DNA from: Polyangium spumosum
GTDB taxonomy: Bacteria; Myxococcota_A; Polyangia; Polyangiales; Polyangiaceae
Reading direction: 5' to 3'
Assembly (NCBI RefSeq): GCF_009649845.1
Contig: NZ_WJIE01000005.1
Coordinates: forward strand, 372,001 to 436,000
Length of the DNA: 64,000 bases
The position numbers and the translations under genes were made by a program. Shown in pieces: positions 39,316 to 47,405 of this stretch. How positions within the stretch are numbered: position 1 is the first letter of the stretch; the number at the start of each line of letters is the position of its first letter. The notes beneath the pieces are model-generated. The model worked only from the letters and a program-made list of their open reading frames with translations. It was not told the DNA's origin and searched no databases.

Positions 39316-40119
39316 TCAGGCGGGGCGCGGCGACGTCGCGACCGGGAGGCCGAGGCGCTCCAGGGCCGCGGGATCGGGAACAGCGCGTCGTACGGGCGGC
39401 ACGTACATCGTGCTCGCCGAGGTGAGCGGCACCTCCACCAAGCGTCGGAGCGGGATCCAGTCGGCTCGCGGTTCGCACTCCGGAAATATGGAGGCTTCGT
39501 AAACGCACACCTCGTGCTCCAGGGGGTAAAACTCGGACAGGTACGCGAGCAGCTCGGGGAGGCGGCTCAGATCGTACTCCTCCGCCGAATAGGTGTGCTG
39601 CGCGAATGCGCCGGGCTGCCATACCACGAGCGCCACCGTAGGATCCAGCTTGTAGCGATACAACGCCAGCTGGGTGGCTTCGTAGCTCTGACACCCGTGC
39701 TGCGCCGGATCGACGCCGAGATCTGCGAAGAGGCAATCCTCGGCGGAGATGCCGGGGAGCATGCGCGCCTGGTACCCCTGGCCGCGAAGCCTGCGAATGG
39801 CTTCATGCGTGGGGTATGCGAAGACACCCGGGTGCCCGTAAAACACAGCGCACGTACGCAGCCCCGCGACGACACATTCAACCATACGAGCGATCATCTG
39901 CTCGTAGGTCGTCATCCGGGGTTTCCCGGGTTCATAAAACGAGGCCATGGACTCTGCCTCGGGGTTCAGTCGGCTGATCACGTTCTTGCCGATCGGGTCT
40001 CCGACGACATAAAGAACCTTTTCGGCAGACTTGATGCGAGCGATCGCTTCTTGTGTCAGGTGACAGGTCGTGTTGATGCCGCTGCCCACGATGACCAGCG
40101 AGCCCTTTGTTTTCTCCAA
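39316..40119 (-). CDS. Split-borosin-type peptide alpha-N-methyltransferase 2
   Basis: 267 residues from a TTG at 40119 with AGGAG seven bases upstream. The result, MEKTKGSLVIVGSG, aligns with the starts of copies 1 and 3. A GTG further upstream at 40146 would add nine non-conserved residues. SAM strand KGSLVIVGSGI, Tyr62/Arg68/Tyr72 in FYEPGKPRMTTY, VFYGHPGVFAYPTHEAI at 92-108 and MLPGISAEDCLFADLGVDP are all present. The order and spacing follow OphMA and SonM. It lies 69 bp downstream of precursor 2, with a hairpin between. Predicted to N-methylate the precursor 2 core. Confidence 0.93.
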   Translation of the reverse strand: MEKTKGSLVIVGSGINTTCHLTQEAIARIKSAEKVLYVVGDPIGKNVISRLNPEAESMASFYEPGKPRMTTYEQMIARMVECVVAGLRTCAVFYGHPGVFAYPTHEAIRRLRGQGYQARMLPGISAEDCLFADLGVDPAQHGCQSYEATQLALYRYKLDPTVALVVWQPGAFAQHTYSAEEYDLSRLPELLAYLSEFYPLEHEVCVYEASIFPECEPRADWIPLRRLVEVPLTSASTMYVPPVRRAVPDPAALERLGLPVATSPRPA

Positions 40120-40144
40120 TGTCGATCTCCTGGCGAATATCAGC

Positions 40145-40172
40145 ACCCGGCGCCCCGTCCTGGACGCCGGGT
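40145..40172 (-). promoter_or_regulatory. Inverted repeat between precursor 2 and methyltransferase 2
   Basis: Arms ACCCGGCG (40145-40152) and CGCCGGGT (40165-40172) pair perfectly, with an inner GTCC/GGAC that can extend the fold. It begins 17 nt after the precursor stop and lies just before the ribosome site of the methyltransferase. No T-run follows. It occupies the same position as the palindrome in cassette 1. Confidence 0.6.
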
Positions 40173-40188
40173 ACCGACGACGGATGGT

Positions 40189-40449
40189 CTATCGTTCCAT
40201 CGAGACTACGTAAATATAGGTTTCGTTCTTGAGCGCCATCGCCCGCGAGGCCAGCGGGGCATCGTCGGTCCAGGGCACGTCCATGACGCGAGCGAAAATC
40301 TCATGCCGATTCGAGCGCAGAAGAACGTCCTGGTCCTCCCGCGGTAGATCGGAGCCAGCCATCGCGCTCCGGGGATCGGTGAGGTACGCCGCCAGCTTGG
40401 CGGGCTCGAGCGCCAGATCCGTGAGGAACTCCTTCAGAGAAGCTTGCAT
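40189..40449 (-). CDS. Borosin-type precursor peptide 2
   Basis: 86 residues. The ATG at 40449 is preceded by AAGGAG at nine bases. An in-frame TTG nine bases further upstream is too close to that site. The N-terminal domain, MQASLKEFLTDLALEPAKLA then YLTDPRSAM and LPREDQDVLL, aligns without gaps with precursors 1 and 3. The C-terminus ends ALKNETYIYVVSMER, a run of aromatic and beta-branched residues like the methylated cores of known borosins. It has no Cys, unlike precursors 1 and 3. The flanking hairpin and the methyltransferase directly downstream support a leader-core peptide. Confidence 0.88.
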   Translation of the reverse strand: MQASLKEFLTDLALEPAKLAAYLTDPRSAMAGSDLPREDQDVLLRSNRHEIFARVMDVPWTDDAPLASRAMALKNETYIYVVSMER

Positions 40450-40478
40450 CTTGATCAACTCCTTGCTCGCGCGGCGTC

Positions 40479-40540
40479 AGCATCCATCGGGTATGGTGCC
40501 ATCGCCATGCCAGAGCCAGCTTACGGTAGGGGAACCTACC
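40479..40540 (-). promoter_or_regulatory. Conserved element and hairpin upstream of precursor 2
   Basis: AGCATCCATCGG (40479-40490) and CAGAGCCA (40511-40518) repeat the boxes upstream of precursor 1, with 20 instead of 8 bp between them. Next to them lies a perfect hairpin, GGTAGG-GGAA-CCTACC, at 40525-40540. The 279-bp region up to the kinase 2 stop (40450-40728) contains no gene I can support. Confidence 0.45.
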
Positions 40541-40728
40541 TTAGCAAGCGCTTTCGCCCACGCCGTGGCCATCTTCCGGCGTCGTGGCCAACGCAATCGG
40601 CATCTCGGGCCGTAACGAGCGCACGTGGATCGTCGTATTCTTGCCGCGGAGATACACGGCCGCGACCCAATCTCGCGCGTCGGCTCATCGGTCGGACAGC
40701 GTCGGCGACGGTCGACGGGCGGCGCTCG

Positions 40729-43434
40729 TCACGGGCCAGGCAAAGGCTTGCAGGCGAGCGCCGTCGCATGCTCGCGAGCCTCCCGCGCCGTGCGCGACGC
40801 ACGCGCCCCGCCCCAGCGCGAGAGGACGCGACCAAAAGCCTCGCATGCGCCCGCGTGATCACCGAGCGCCTCGCGTACGAGCCCGAGCTGGAGGAAGCTC
40901 CGCATGTGACGCAGGGAATCCGTGAGGCCGATACAAGCCGCCGTCGCCGCCACGAGGTGGGGGAGCGCGGCAGCAGGCTCGCCCGCGAGCCAGTGGATAC
41001 CCCCGAGCGCTCTGTCGAGCGCCAGGCCGACATGCGGCGCGAAAGACCGCTCCTTGGCGAGCGCCTCCGGCGGTAAAAATGCGAGCGCGACCTTCGCCTC
41101 CTCCATCGTGCGGGCGGTGTTCCCATAAGCGTTCACCCACGCGGAGACCCGTGTCACGTCGCTTTTGGGGACGGTGCTCAGCCATGCCGCTCGCTCGGCC
41201 TCGTAGGCCTCGCGGGTGAGCAACCCCGCGGCCCACATGGCCCGCCAGAAACGCATCGCGGAGTCGCCGCCGAGCTCGTCGGCGAGCAGCGCCCCGCGAC
41301 GCGCGACGATCGCCTGGGCCTCGCGCCCCGCGTCCGCGTCGCGGCCCATCTCTTCGAGCACCTGCACGAGCACATTCGCGGGCCAGTTGTGCACCCCGGC
41401 GCTCGGATCGCCGGCGACAAAGCGCTGGAGGTCCCGGAGCAAACGCTCGGCCGCCTCGAAATCTCCCGTCGATAACGCGTACAGAATGAGATGCTTCCGG
41501 GCGTCACCTTCGAGCGACTCCGCGCGGTACATGGCCGCGGCGTTCTCCACGGCGGTCCGCACGGCGGCGTCCGGCGCGCCACGCGCGAAGAGCGCCGCGG
41601 CGAGCTGCATGTGGGCGACCGGGGCCTTCGGGTTCTTGGCGATCCACTCCCGCGCCCCTTCCTCCGCGGCCACGCACCGGCCCGTCTGGAGGAGCGTCGA
41701 GCCACGATCGTAAAAACAATCGGACGCGGCCGGCGTGGCCTCGATGCAGCGGTCGAGCGCGGCGAGCCCCTCCTCGATTCGCCCCATGCGGTGAAGGAGC
41801 ACGCGCGCCTTGCATTGCAGGCAATCCCCGTAGAGCGGATCGACCACGAGGCACCGATCGATCAGCGCGAGGACGTCGGCGGGAGGCTGGTGGTGCAGCG
41901 CGAACATCGAATACAGGTTCAGGATCTCGGCGTCGCCCGGGAACCGCGCCGCGGCGACGGCGAGGCGCCGGGTGACCTCCGGGATGTCGCCCGGCGTGCG
42001 CTGGAGAAGAGGCTCGTGGGCGTCGAGGAGCGCCTGGTCCCGGGCGTCGAGCGCCACGCGGCCGAGGACCGCGCGGCGATAATGCTCACGCGCGACCGTG
42101 ATGTCGGCGTCCTGGAAGATGATGGCCATGCGCAGATACGCCGCGCTGAGCGAAGGATCGGCCCGCGTGGCCCGCTCGAAGGCGGCATACGCGAGCCGCC
42201 ACGCGCCGTCCCGCAGCGCCTGCAGGGCCTCCCGGTACGCGGCGCGCGCCTCCTCGTTCGCGAACCTCGGCAGCGGCACGGCCGTGATGGGCATGGGGGC
42301 GGGCTTGAAATGGGTCCGCGCGAGCACGGGCGGCGGCGCCGTGGGGGCCCTGCGCGCGAGGAGGAGCGCGACGGCCGCGACGGCCGCCGTCACGAGCGCG
42401 CCGAGGCCGACGAAGCGGCGCGAGCGCGAGAGGATACGCGTGGACGCCTCGGGCGCGTGGTTCGTGGCGGCGGCGCGGCGCCCGGCCGAGCGGCGCGTCG
42501 TCGTCCCGCGCGTGGAGGCGCTCGCGGCAGGGCGCGTGGGGCGCGTGGCGCTCCCGGGCGCGTCCTTTCCGCGCGGAAAGGTGGTGATCGGCGTGGCGAA
42601 GGGCGCGAGCGCCTCGGTGATGTCGTCCATCGAGGCGTGGCGATCGGCCGGCTCCTTGGCGAGCGCGCGCAGGACGACGGCCTCGATCTCGGGCGGGACG
42701 TCGTCCATCGGCGGAGGGTCCTCGCTCAGGATCGAGGCGATGAGGCTCATCGGGCCACGATCCGAGCGGAAAGGTAACCTGCCGACGAGCAGCTCGTACG
42801 CGGTCACGCCCCAGGCGAACTGGTCCGCGCGCGCGTCGACGGGCTCGCCCTTCACCTGCTCGGGCGCCATGTACGCGGGGGTGCCGACGAACGAGCCGTC
42901 GCCCGTGCGCGTGGCGAAATCGTCCTGTCCATCGGAGGCGATCTCGTCGGTGCGCCGCGCGATGCCGAAATCGAGGACCTTGATGGCGCCGTCCTCGCGG
43001 ATCATCACGTTCTCGGGCTTGACGTCGCGGTGCACGAGGCCGGCCTTGTGCGCGACGGAGAGGACCCGCGCGACGTCCGAGAGCAGGGAGATCCGCTCGC
43101 CGATGGGCGCCTCGACGTGGACGAGGTCCCGGAGCAGCTTGCCCTGCACGAGCTCCATCGCGATGAAGGGCGCGCCCTCGTGCTCGCCGACGTCGAAGAC
43201 CGCGACGATGCCGGGGTCGCTCAGCGCCGCCGCGATCCGCGCCTCGCGCAGCATGCGGCGCACCTGCCGGGTCCAGGTCTCGCTCGCACCCTGCGCGTCG
43301 CGCCGGAGCACCTTCAGCGCGACGCTGCGGCCGAGGCGCGTATCCCGCGCGCGATACACCTCGCCCATCCCGCCCTCGCCGAGCCGAGCTTCGACGACGT
43401 ATCGATCGAACCTGTCTCCAGGCGAAAGGGGCAT
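40729..43434 (-). CDS. Ser/Thr protein kinase with TM segment and repeat domain (kinase 2, borosin cassette)
   Basis: 901 residues. Kinase domain about 10-275 with GEGGMGEV at 20-27, Lys41 (VALKVLRR), HRDVKPENVM, VLDFGIARR and GTPAYMAPEQV, all catalytic residues intact. A Thr/Arg/Ala-rich juxtamembrane stretch precedes one helix at about 338-360. The extracytoplasmic part is helical and repeat-rich (AYREALQALRDGAWRLAYAAFERA and similar). It has several Cys pairs (YGDCLQCKARVL) not shared by the sister kinases. It starts 37 bp downstream of methyltransferase 3 and is followed by precursor 2. Confidence 0.95.
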   Translation of the reverse strand: MPLSPGDRFDRYVVEARLGEGGMGEVYRARDTRLGRSVALKVLRRDAQGASETWTRQVRRMLREARIAAALSDPGIVAVFDVGEHEGAPFIAMELVQGKLLRDLVHVEAPIGERISLLSDVARVLSVAHKAGLVHRDVKPENVMIREDGAIKVLDFGIARRTDEIASDGQDDFATRTGDGSFVGTPAYMAPEQVKGEPVDARADQFAWGVTAYELLVGRLPFRSDRGPMSLIASILSEDPPPMDDVPPEIEAVVLRALAKEPADRHASMDDITEALAPFATPITTFPRGKDAPGSATRPTRPAASASTRGTTTRRSAGRRAAATNHAPEASTRILSRSRRFVGLGALVTAAVAAVALLLARRAPTAPPPVLARTHFKPAPMPITAVPLPRFANEEARAAYREALQALRDGAWRLAYAAFERATRADPSLSAAYLRMAIIFQDADITVAREHYRRAVLGRVALDARDQALLDAHEPLLQRTPGDIPEVTRRLAVAAARFPGDAEILNLYSMFALHHQPPADVLALIDRCLVVDPLYGDCLQCKARVLLHRMGRIEEGLAALDRCIEATPAASDCFYDRGSTLLQTGRCVAAEEGAREWIAKNPKAPVAHMQLAAALFARGAPDAAVRTAVENAAAMYRAESLEGDARKHLILYALSTGDFEAAERLLRDLQRFVAGDPSAGVHNWPANVLVQVLEEMGRDADAGREAQAIVARRGALLADELGGDSAMRFWRAMWAAGLLTREAYEAERAAWLSTVPKSDVTRVSAWVNAYGNTARTMEEAKVALAFLPPEALAKERSFAPHVGLALDRALGGIHWLAGEPAAALPHLVAATAACIGLTDSLRHMRSFLQLGLVREALGDHAGACEAFGRVLSRWGGARASRTAREAREHATALACKPLPGP

Positions 43435-43471
43435 ACGACCCAGGGTAGCGCGAAGGGACGTTCGCAGGAAG

Positions 43472-44269
43472 TCAGCGCGCGAGGGCCGCGCGCTCGATGC
43501 CGAGCGCGGCGCACGTCTCCTCGTCGAGCACCGAGCTGCGGGCGGGGGGCACGTAGAGCGTGGTCGCGGGCGTGAGCCTGGCCTCGATGAGCTTCGCGAG
43601 CGGGATACGCTCCATGCGCGGGGCGCAATTGATGAAGACGGCGGCCTCGTACAGGGTGACCTCGTGGTCCTCGGGGTAATGCTCGCACAGGCGCTCGACG
43701 AGCAGGTGAATCCAGCGGCCGCGGTTGCCCTCGGGCTGATAGGTCGCGTCGCCGAACATGCCGACCTGCCAGAGGATCAACGACGACGAGGGGTCGACGA
43801 CCTTCCGGAAAAGGACGAACCGCGTGGCCTCGTGGCTCTGGCAGCCCGAGCTCGCGGGGTCGACGCCGAGATCGGCGAAGAGGCAATCCTCGGCCGAGAT
43901 GGCCGGGAACATCGTCGCCTCGTAGCCCTCGGCGCGCGCCCTGCGAATGGCCTCGTGCGTCGGGAAGGCGAAGACGCCCGGGTGGCCATACGCCGCGCAG
44001 CAGGTCCTGTGGCCCTCGCGGACCGCGCCGAGGATCCGCTCGACCATGGCGTCGTACGCCTCTTTGCGATTGCGACCCAGCCGATAAAAGCGGCCGAGCG
44101 ACTCCGCGGCGGGGTGGATCTGCTTGATGACCTGCTCCCCCACGAGATCCGCGATGATGTAAAACACCTTCGTGGAGGTCTTGAGCCGAGCAATGGTATC
44201 GCCGGTGAGCTGACCGACCGTCCGGATACCGGTGCCCACGACGACGAGTGAACCTTTTTCTTTGATCAT
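43472..44269 (-). CDS. Split-borosin-type peptide alpha-N-methyltransferase 3
   Basis: 265 residues from the ATG at 44269 (MIKEKGSLVVVGTG), aligned with copies 1 and 2. An ATG ten codons upstream lacks conservation. Tyr62/Arg68/Tyr72 lie in FYRLGRNRKEAY. AAYGHPGVFAFPTHEAI and MFPAISAEDCLFADLGVDP follow; Ala replaces the first Gly of the PGISAED block seen in the other copies. It lies 40 bp downstream of kinase 3. Its probable precursor (47406-47636) lies on the far side of that kinase, so the gene order differs from cassettes 1 and 2. Confidence 0.92.
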   Translation of the reverse strand: MIKEKGSLVVVGTGIRTVGQLTGDTIARLKTSTKVFYIIADLVGEQVIKQIHPAAESLGRFYRLGRNRKEAYDAMVERILGAVREGHRTCCAAYGHPGVFAFPTHEAIRRARAEGYEATMFPAISAEDCLFADLGVDPASSGCQSHEATRFVLFRKVVDPSSSLILWQVGMFGDATYQPEGNRGRWIHLLVERLCEHYPEDHEVTLYEAAVFINCAPRMERIPLAKLIEARLTPATTLYVPPARSSVLDEETCAALGIERAALAR

Positions 44270-44309
44270 GCGGCCTGATGTCTCCCGTGACGAACGCACG
44301 GCGCGCGCC

Positions 44310-47231
44310 TCAGTCGGCGCATTTCAACGCTCTCGCCCGGGCCGCGGCGCTCTGGGCCGTGACCGACGCCTTCACCCGCCCCCAGCGATCGAGGACGGCC
44401 CGATAGGCCGAACACGCCCCCTCCTTGTCGCTCCGCTGCTCGCGCGCGACGCCGAGCCGGTAGATCGCCACGGTATGCCAGATGGGCTCGTCGAGGGCCG
44501 TGCAGGAGCGAGAAGCCGCCTCGAGGTGCGGCAGCGCCGCCGCCACGTCGCCGGCGAGGAAAAACACGCCGCCGAGGAGCATCTCCACCCGCGGCGCCAT
44601 TTGTGTATAAAACGCCGCGGGCTGGAGCGGCGGCTGCACCGCGAGGGCCTGCCGCGCCTCGGCCTCCGTCCGGGCGGGCATCGCATACCCGACGAACCAG
44701 ACGGCCGCCTGCTTCGGGTCCCCCGCGCCGCCCGCCCACGCGTCGCGCGCCGAGGTGTATTGCGCGGCGTCGAGCGCGCCTCCCCGCCGCTTGGCCTCCA
44801 GAAAGGCCACGGTCGGATCCCACCAGGCCGTCTGCACGACCGGCCGGGTCCAGGCCGAGCGCTGCGCGAGGAACCGCTCCGCCACCTCGGCGGCTCGTTT
44901 GTCCTGGCCCGTCTCCTCGTAAAGCTGGACGAGCGCGAGGGCCGGGACGATGTGCTTCTCCTCGAGCGACTCGCCCGCGATGTCCCGCTCGAGCTCGCGG
45001 GCGATCTGCTCGGCCGCCTCGAAATCGCCGGACACGATGGCGTGGTGGATCCGCAGCCGACCGGCCGCCTCGTTGCGCCCCTGCTCGCGGAATTTCTTCG
45101 CCGCCTGGTCGACGGCCGCCTTCACGGCCGGGCCCTTCTTCCCGCCCGACTGCAGGGCCACGGCGAGCTCGCTCAAGGCGAGCGCCGAGCTCGGGTCCTT
45201 GGTGATCCAGCGCCGCACGTCGCTCTCGAGCCTGTCGCATTGGCCGAGGTGTTTGCGCGCGAAGACCCGCTCGCGCAGGCAATCCACCGCCGCCGGCACG
45301 ACCTCGACGCAACGATCGAGCGCCGCGAGCGCCTCCTCTTCCTTCTCGAGCTGGAAAAGCGACAAGGCCCGGATCTGCCAGCAGTCCGCATACTTGGGGT
45401 CGAGCTCCAGGCAGCGGTCGGTGAGCGTCAGCAGCTTCGCCGGCTCGTGCCGCGTCTGCAGGTTCACCTGCAAATCGACGAGCTCGGCGTCCCCGGGGTA
45501 CCGCTTCGACGCGCCCTCGATCCGCTCGAGCGTCTCGGCCAGGTCCGGCGGGTCCCGCTGCAGGAGAGGCTCGAGCGCGTCGAGCATGACCTGATCCCGC
45601 TCCGTCATGGAGCTCCGGAGCTGCATCGCGCGCTGGAACGCGATCCGCGTGCTCGCCGTGTCGGTGCGGAACCGCTCGATCAGCGCCAATCGCAGATATG
45701 CCGCGCCAAACCCATTGTCGGCCTTCGTCGCGCGCAGGAACGCCACCCGCGCGACCTCCCAGGACGCGTCCCGCAAGGCCTGCAGGCCCTCCCGGAACGC
45801 GGCGATCGCCTCGGGGTTCGACGATCCGGAGAGCGGCAGATCCGTGATCGGCGTCGCCGCGGGCGCGGGCGCGGCGGGCTCCACGGGCGGCGGCTCGGCG
45901 CTCTGTCGATACCAGAACGTCCCCCACACCGCCGCGGCCACGACCCAGATCGCGCCGAGCCCGAGCACGGGCCACCGCGCCCACCGCCGCCCGAGCTTCG
46001 GCGGAGGCGTCGTCGCCATCGCGGGCGATTCGAGCGTGGTCACGGCCGTCGTGGTCTTCCCCGCGTTTCCCGGCATCTCCACGCGCACGACGGGCGTCGG
46101 CGGCGCCGGCGTGACGCGCCCGCTCTTGTCGAGGTCGGGCGAGCGCATCGTGTGCGTGGGGGGCGCGGCGCGCGGCGGCGGCGGGCCGGACTCCGACTTC
46201 GTGGCGATCTCGACCTTGGGGTTTGGCGCCGCCCGGAGCGGCAACACGCGCGCGTTGGGCGCGATGTCCTCGGGGGCCAGCGTCTCCGGCTGCGAGGACT
46301 CCCCGGGGACGAGGGCGTCGTGCAGCCCGCCGGCGTTCTCGGCGGCGACGTAAGGCGCGAGCGCGTCGACCACGAGGTCCATCGAGGAGAACCGGTCGAC
46401 CTTGCGCTTGGCGACGGCGCGCCGGAGCACGCGCTCGACCACCGGCGGCACGAGGCCTTCGAGCGACGGGGGCTCGTCGTGCAGGATGGCCGAGAGCAGC
46501 TTGACCCCCTCGAGGTTCGCGCCGAAGGGCACGCAGCCGGTGATGAGCTCGTACGCGAGCACGCCCCAGCCGAACTGATCGGTCCGCGCGTCGACCGGCT
46601 CCCCCTGGAGCTGCTCGGGCGCCATGTACGCGGGGGTTCCGACCATGACGCCTTCACTCGTCACCGTGTCGGCGCCGCGCATCGACCCGAACTTCGCGAG
46701 GGCGGCGCCGCGCTGCGTGGAGGCGGCCTCGTCGACGTCGAGGTGCACGCGCCGGGCGATGCCGAAGTCGAGGACCTTGATGGTGCCGTCCTCGCGAAGC
46801 ATCACGTTTTCGGGCTTCACGTCGCGGTGGACGAGGCCGGCGCGGTGGGCGGCGGAGAGGGCGCGGGCCACGTCGAGCAGCCACCCGAGCCGCGTGGTGA
46901 TCGAGGCGCCGCCGCCGATCAAGCGCCGGAGCGACAGGCCCTCGATGAGCTCCATCGCGAGGTAGGGCAGCTTCTCGGCCTCGCCGATGTCGTAGATGGC
47001 GATGGTGTTCGGGTGGTTCAGGGCGGCGGCGGCGCGGGCCTCGCGCAGCATGCGGACGAGGGCGCGTTGCCAGCCCTCGGGATCGGCGGCGGCGTCTTTG
47101 CGCAGGACCTTCAGGGCGACGCGGCGCTGCAAGCGCACGTCGCGCGCCTGATACACCTCGCCCATGCCTCCTTCGCCGAGGAGCGCCTCGATCACGTACC
47201 GGTCGAAGGTGTCGCCCGGGCGTAGGCGCAT
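44310..47231 (-). CDS. Ser/Thr protein kinase with TM segment and repeat domain (kinase 3, borosin cassette)
   Basis: 973 residues, the longest of the four. Kinase domain about 10-285: GEGGMGEV at 20-27, Lys41 (VALKVLRK), HRDVKPENVM, VLDFGIARR and GTPAYMAPEQL. A Pro/Thr/Ala-rich linker of about 100 residues precedes the transmembrane helix at about 417-440. The C-terminal domain has the same helical repeats as the sister kinases (AFREGLQALRDASWEVARVAFLRA). It is encoded between precursor 3 and methyltransferase 3. That position inside the peptide/enzyme pair is the strongest argument in the window that the kinase belongs to the system rather than merely lying next to it. Confidence 0.95.
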   Translation of the reverse strand: MRLRPGDTFDRYVIEALLGEGGMGEVYQARDVRLQRRVALKVLRKDAAADPEGWQRALVRMLREARAAAALNHPNTIAIYDIGEAEKLPYLAMELIEGLSLRRLIGGGASITTRLGWLLDVARALSAAHRAGLVHRDVKPENVMLREDGTIKVLDFGIARRVHLDVDEAASTQRGAALAKFGSMRGADTVTSEGVMVGTPAYMAPEQLQGEPVDARTDQFGWGVLAYELITGCVPFGANLEGVKLLSAILHDEPPSLEGLVPPVVERVLRRAVAKRKVDRFSSMDLVVDALAPYVAAENAGGLHDALVPGESSQPETLAPEDIAPNARVLPLRAAPNPKVEIATKSESGPPPPRAAPPTHTMRSPDLDKSGRVTPAPPTPVVRVEMPGNAGKTTTAVTTLESPAMATTPPPKLGRRWARWPVLGLGAIWVVAAAVWGTFWYRQSAEPPPVEPAAPAPAATPITDLPLSGSSNPEAIAAFREGLQALRDASWEVARVAFLRATKADNGFGAAYLRLALIERFRTDTASTRIAFQRAMQLRSSMTERDQVMLDALEPLLQRDPPDLAETLERIEGASKRYPGDAELVDLQVNLQTRHEPAKLLTLTDRCLELDPKYADCWQIRALSLFQLEKEEEALAALDRCVEVVPAAVDCLRERVFARKHLGQCDRLESDVRRWITKDPSSALALSELAVALQSGGKKGPAVKAAVDQAAKKFREQGRNEAAGRLRIHHAIVSGDFEAAEQIARELERDIAGESLEEKHIVPALALVQLYEETGQDKRAAEVAERFLAQRSAWTRPVVQTAWWDPTVAFLEAKRRGGALDAAQYTSARDAWAGGAGDPKQAAVWFVGYAMPARTEAEARQALAVQPPLQPAAFYTQMAPRVEMLLGGVFFLAGDVAAALPHLEAASRSCTALDEPIWHTVAIYRLGVAREQRSDKEGACSAYRAVLDRWGRVKASVTAQSAAARARALKCAD

Positions 47232-47356
47232 GGCGTCATGCTACCGCGGTGCGAGCGCGTTGGCTAAGATCATGCGTCGCGCCGAACCTTTGGATAGACG
47301 GATACCTCGCCGCGCGAGCGCGGGCGGGTCGAAATACATTGTCGGGGTTGCGAAGC

Positions 47357-47395
47357 CCACGCCGCAACGTCGCGTCGCGCGACGGTGCGGCGTGG
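47357..47395 (-). promoter_or_regulatory. Long hairpin downstream of precursor 3
   Basis: Arms CCACGCCGCA (47357-47366) and TGCGGCGTGG (47386-47395) flank a second stem, CGTCGCG/CGCGACG, with loop TCG. Together they give 17 base pairs with one A-G mismatch. It starts 10 nt after the precursor stop and lies before kinase 3. No T-run follows. Strength and position match the inverted repeats after precursors 1 and 2. Confidence 0.65.
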
Positions 47396-47405
47396 TGATC
47401 ACGAC

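Noticed and set aside
35311-44269. Cobalamin or siroheme (tetrapyrrole) methylases
   Set aside because: The fold is shared, but the specific blocks, the aligned Tyr/Arg/Tyr residues and the adjacent SonA-like precursors fit borosin enzymes, and no cob, cbi or cys genes are present.
36164-47395. Classical rho-independent terminators after the precursors
   Set aside because: Stems are strong but none is followed by a T-run, so attenuation or RNA-end protection is preferred over full termination.
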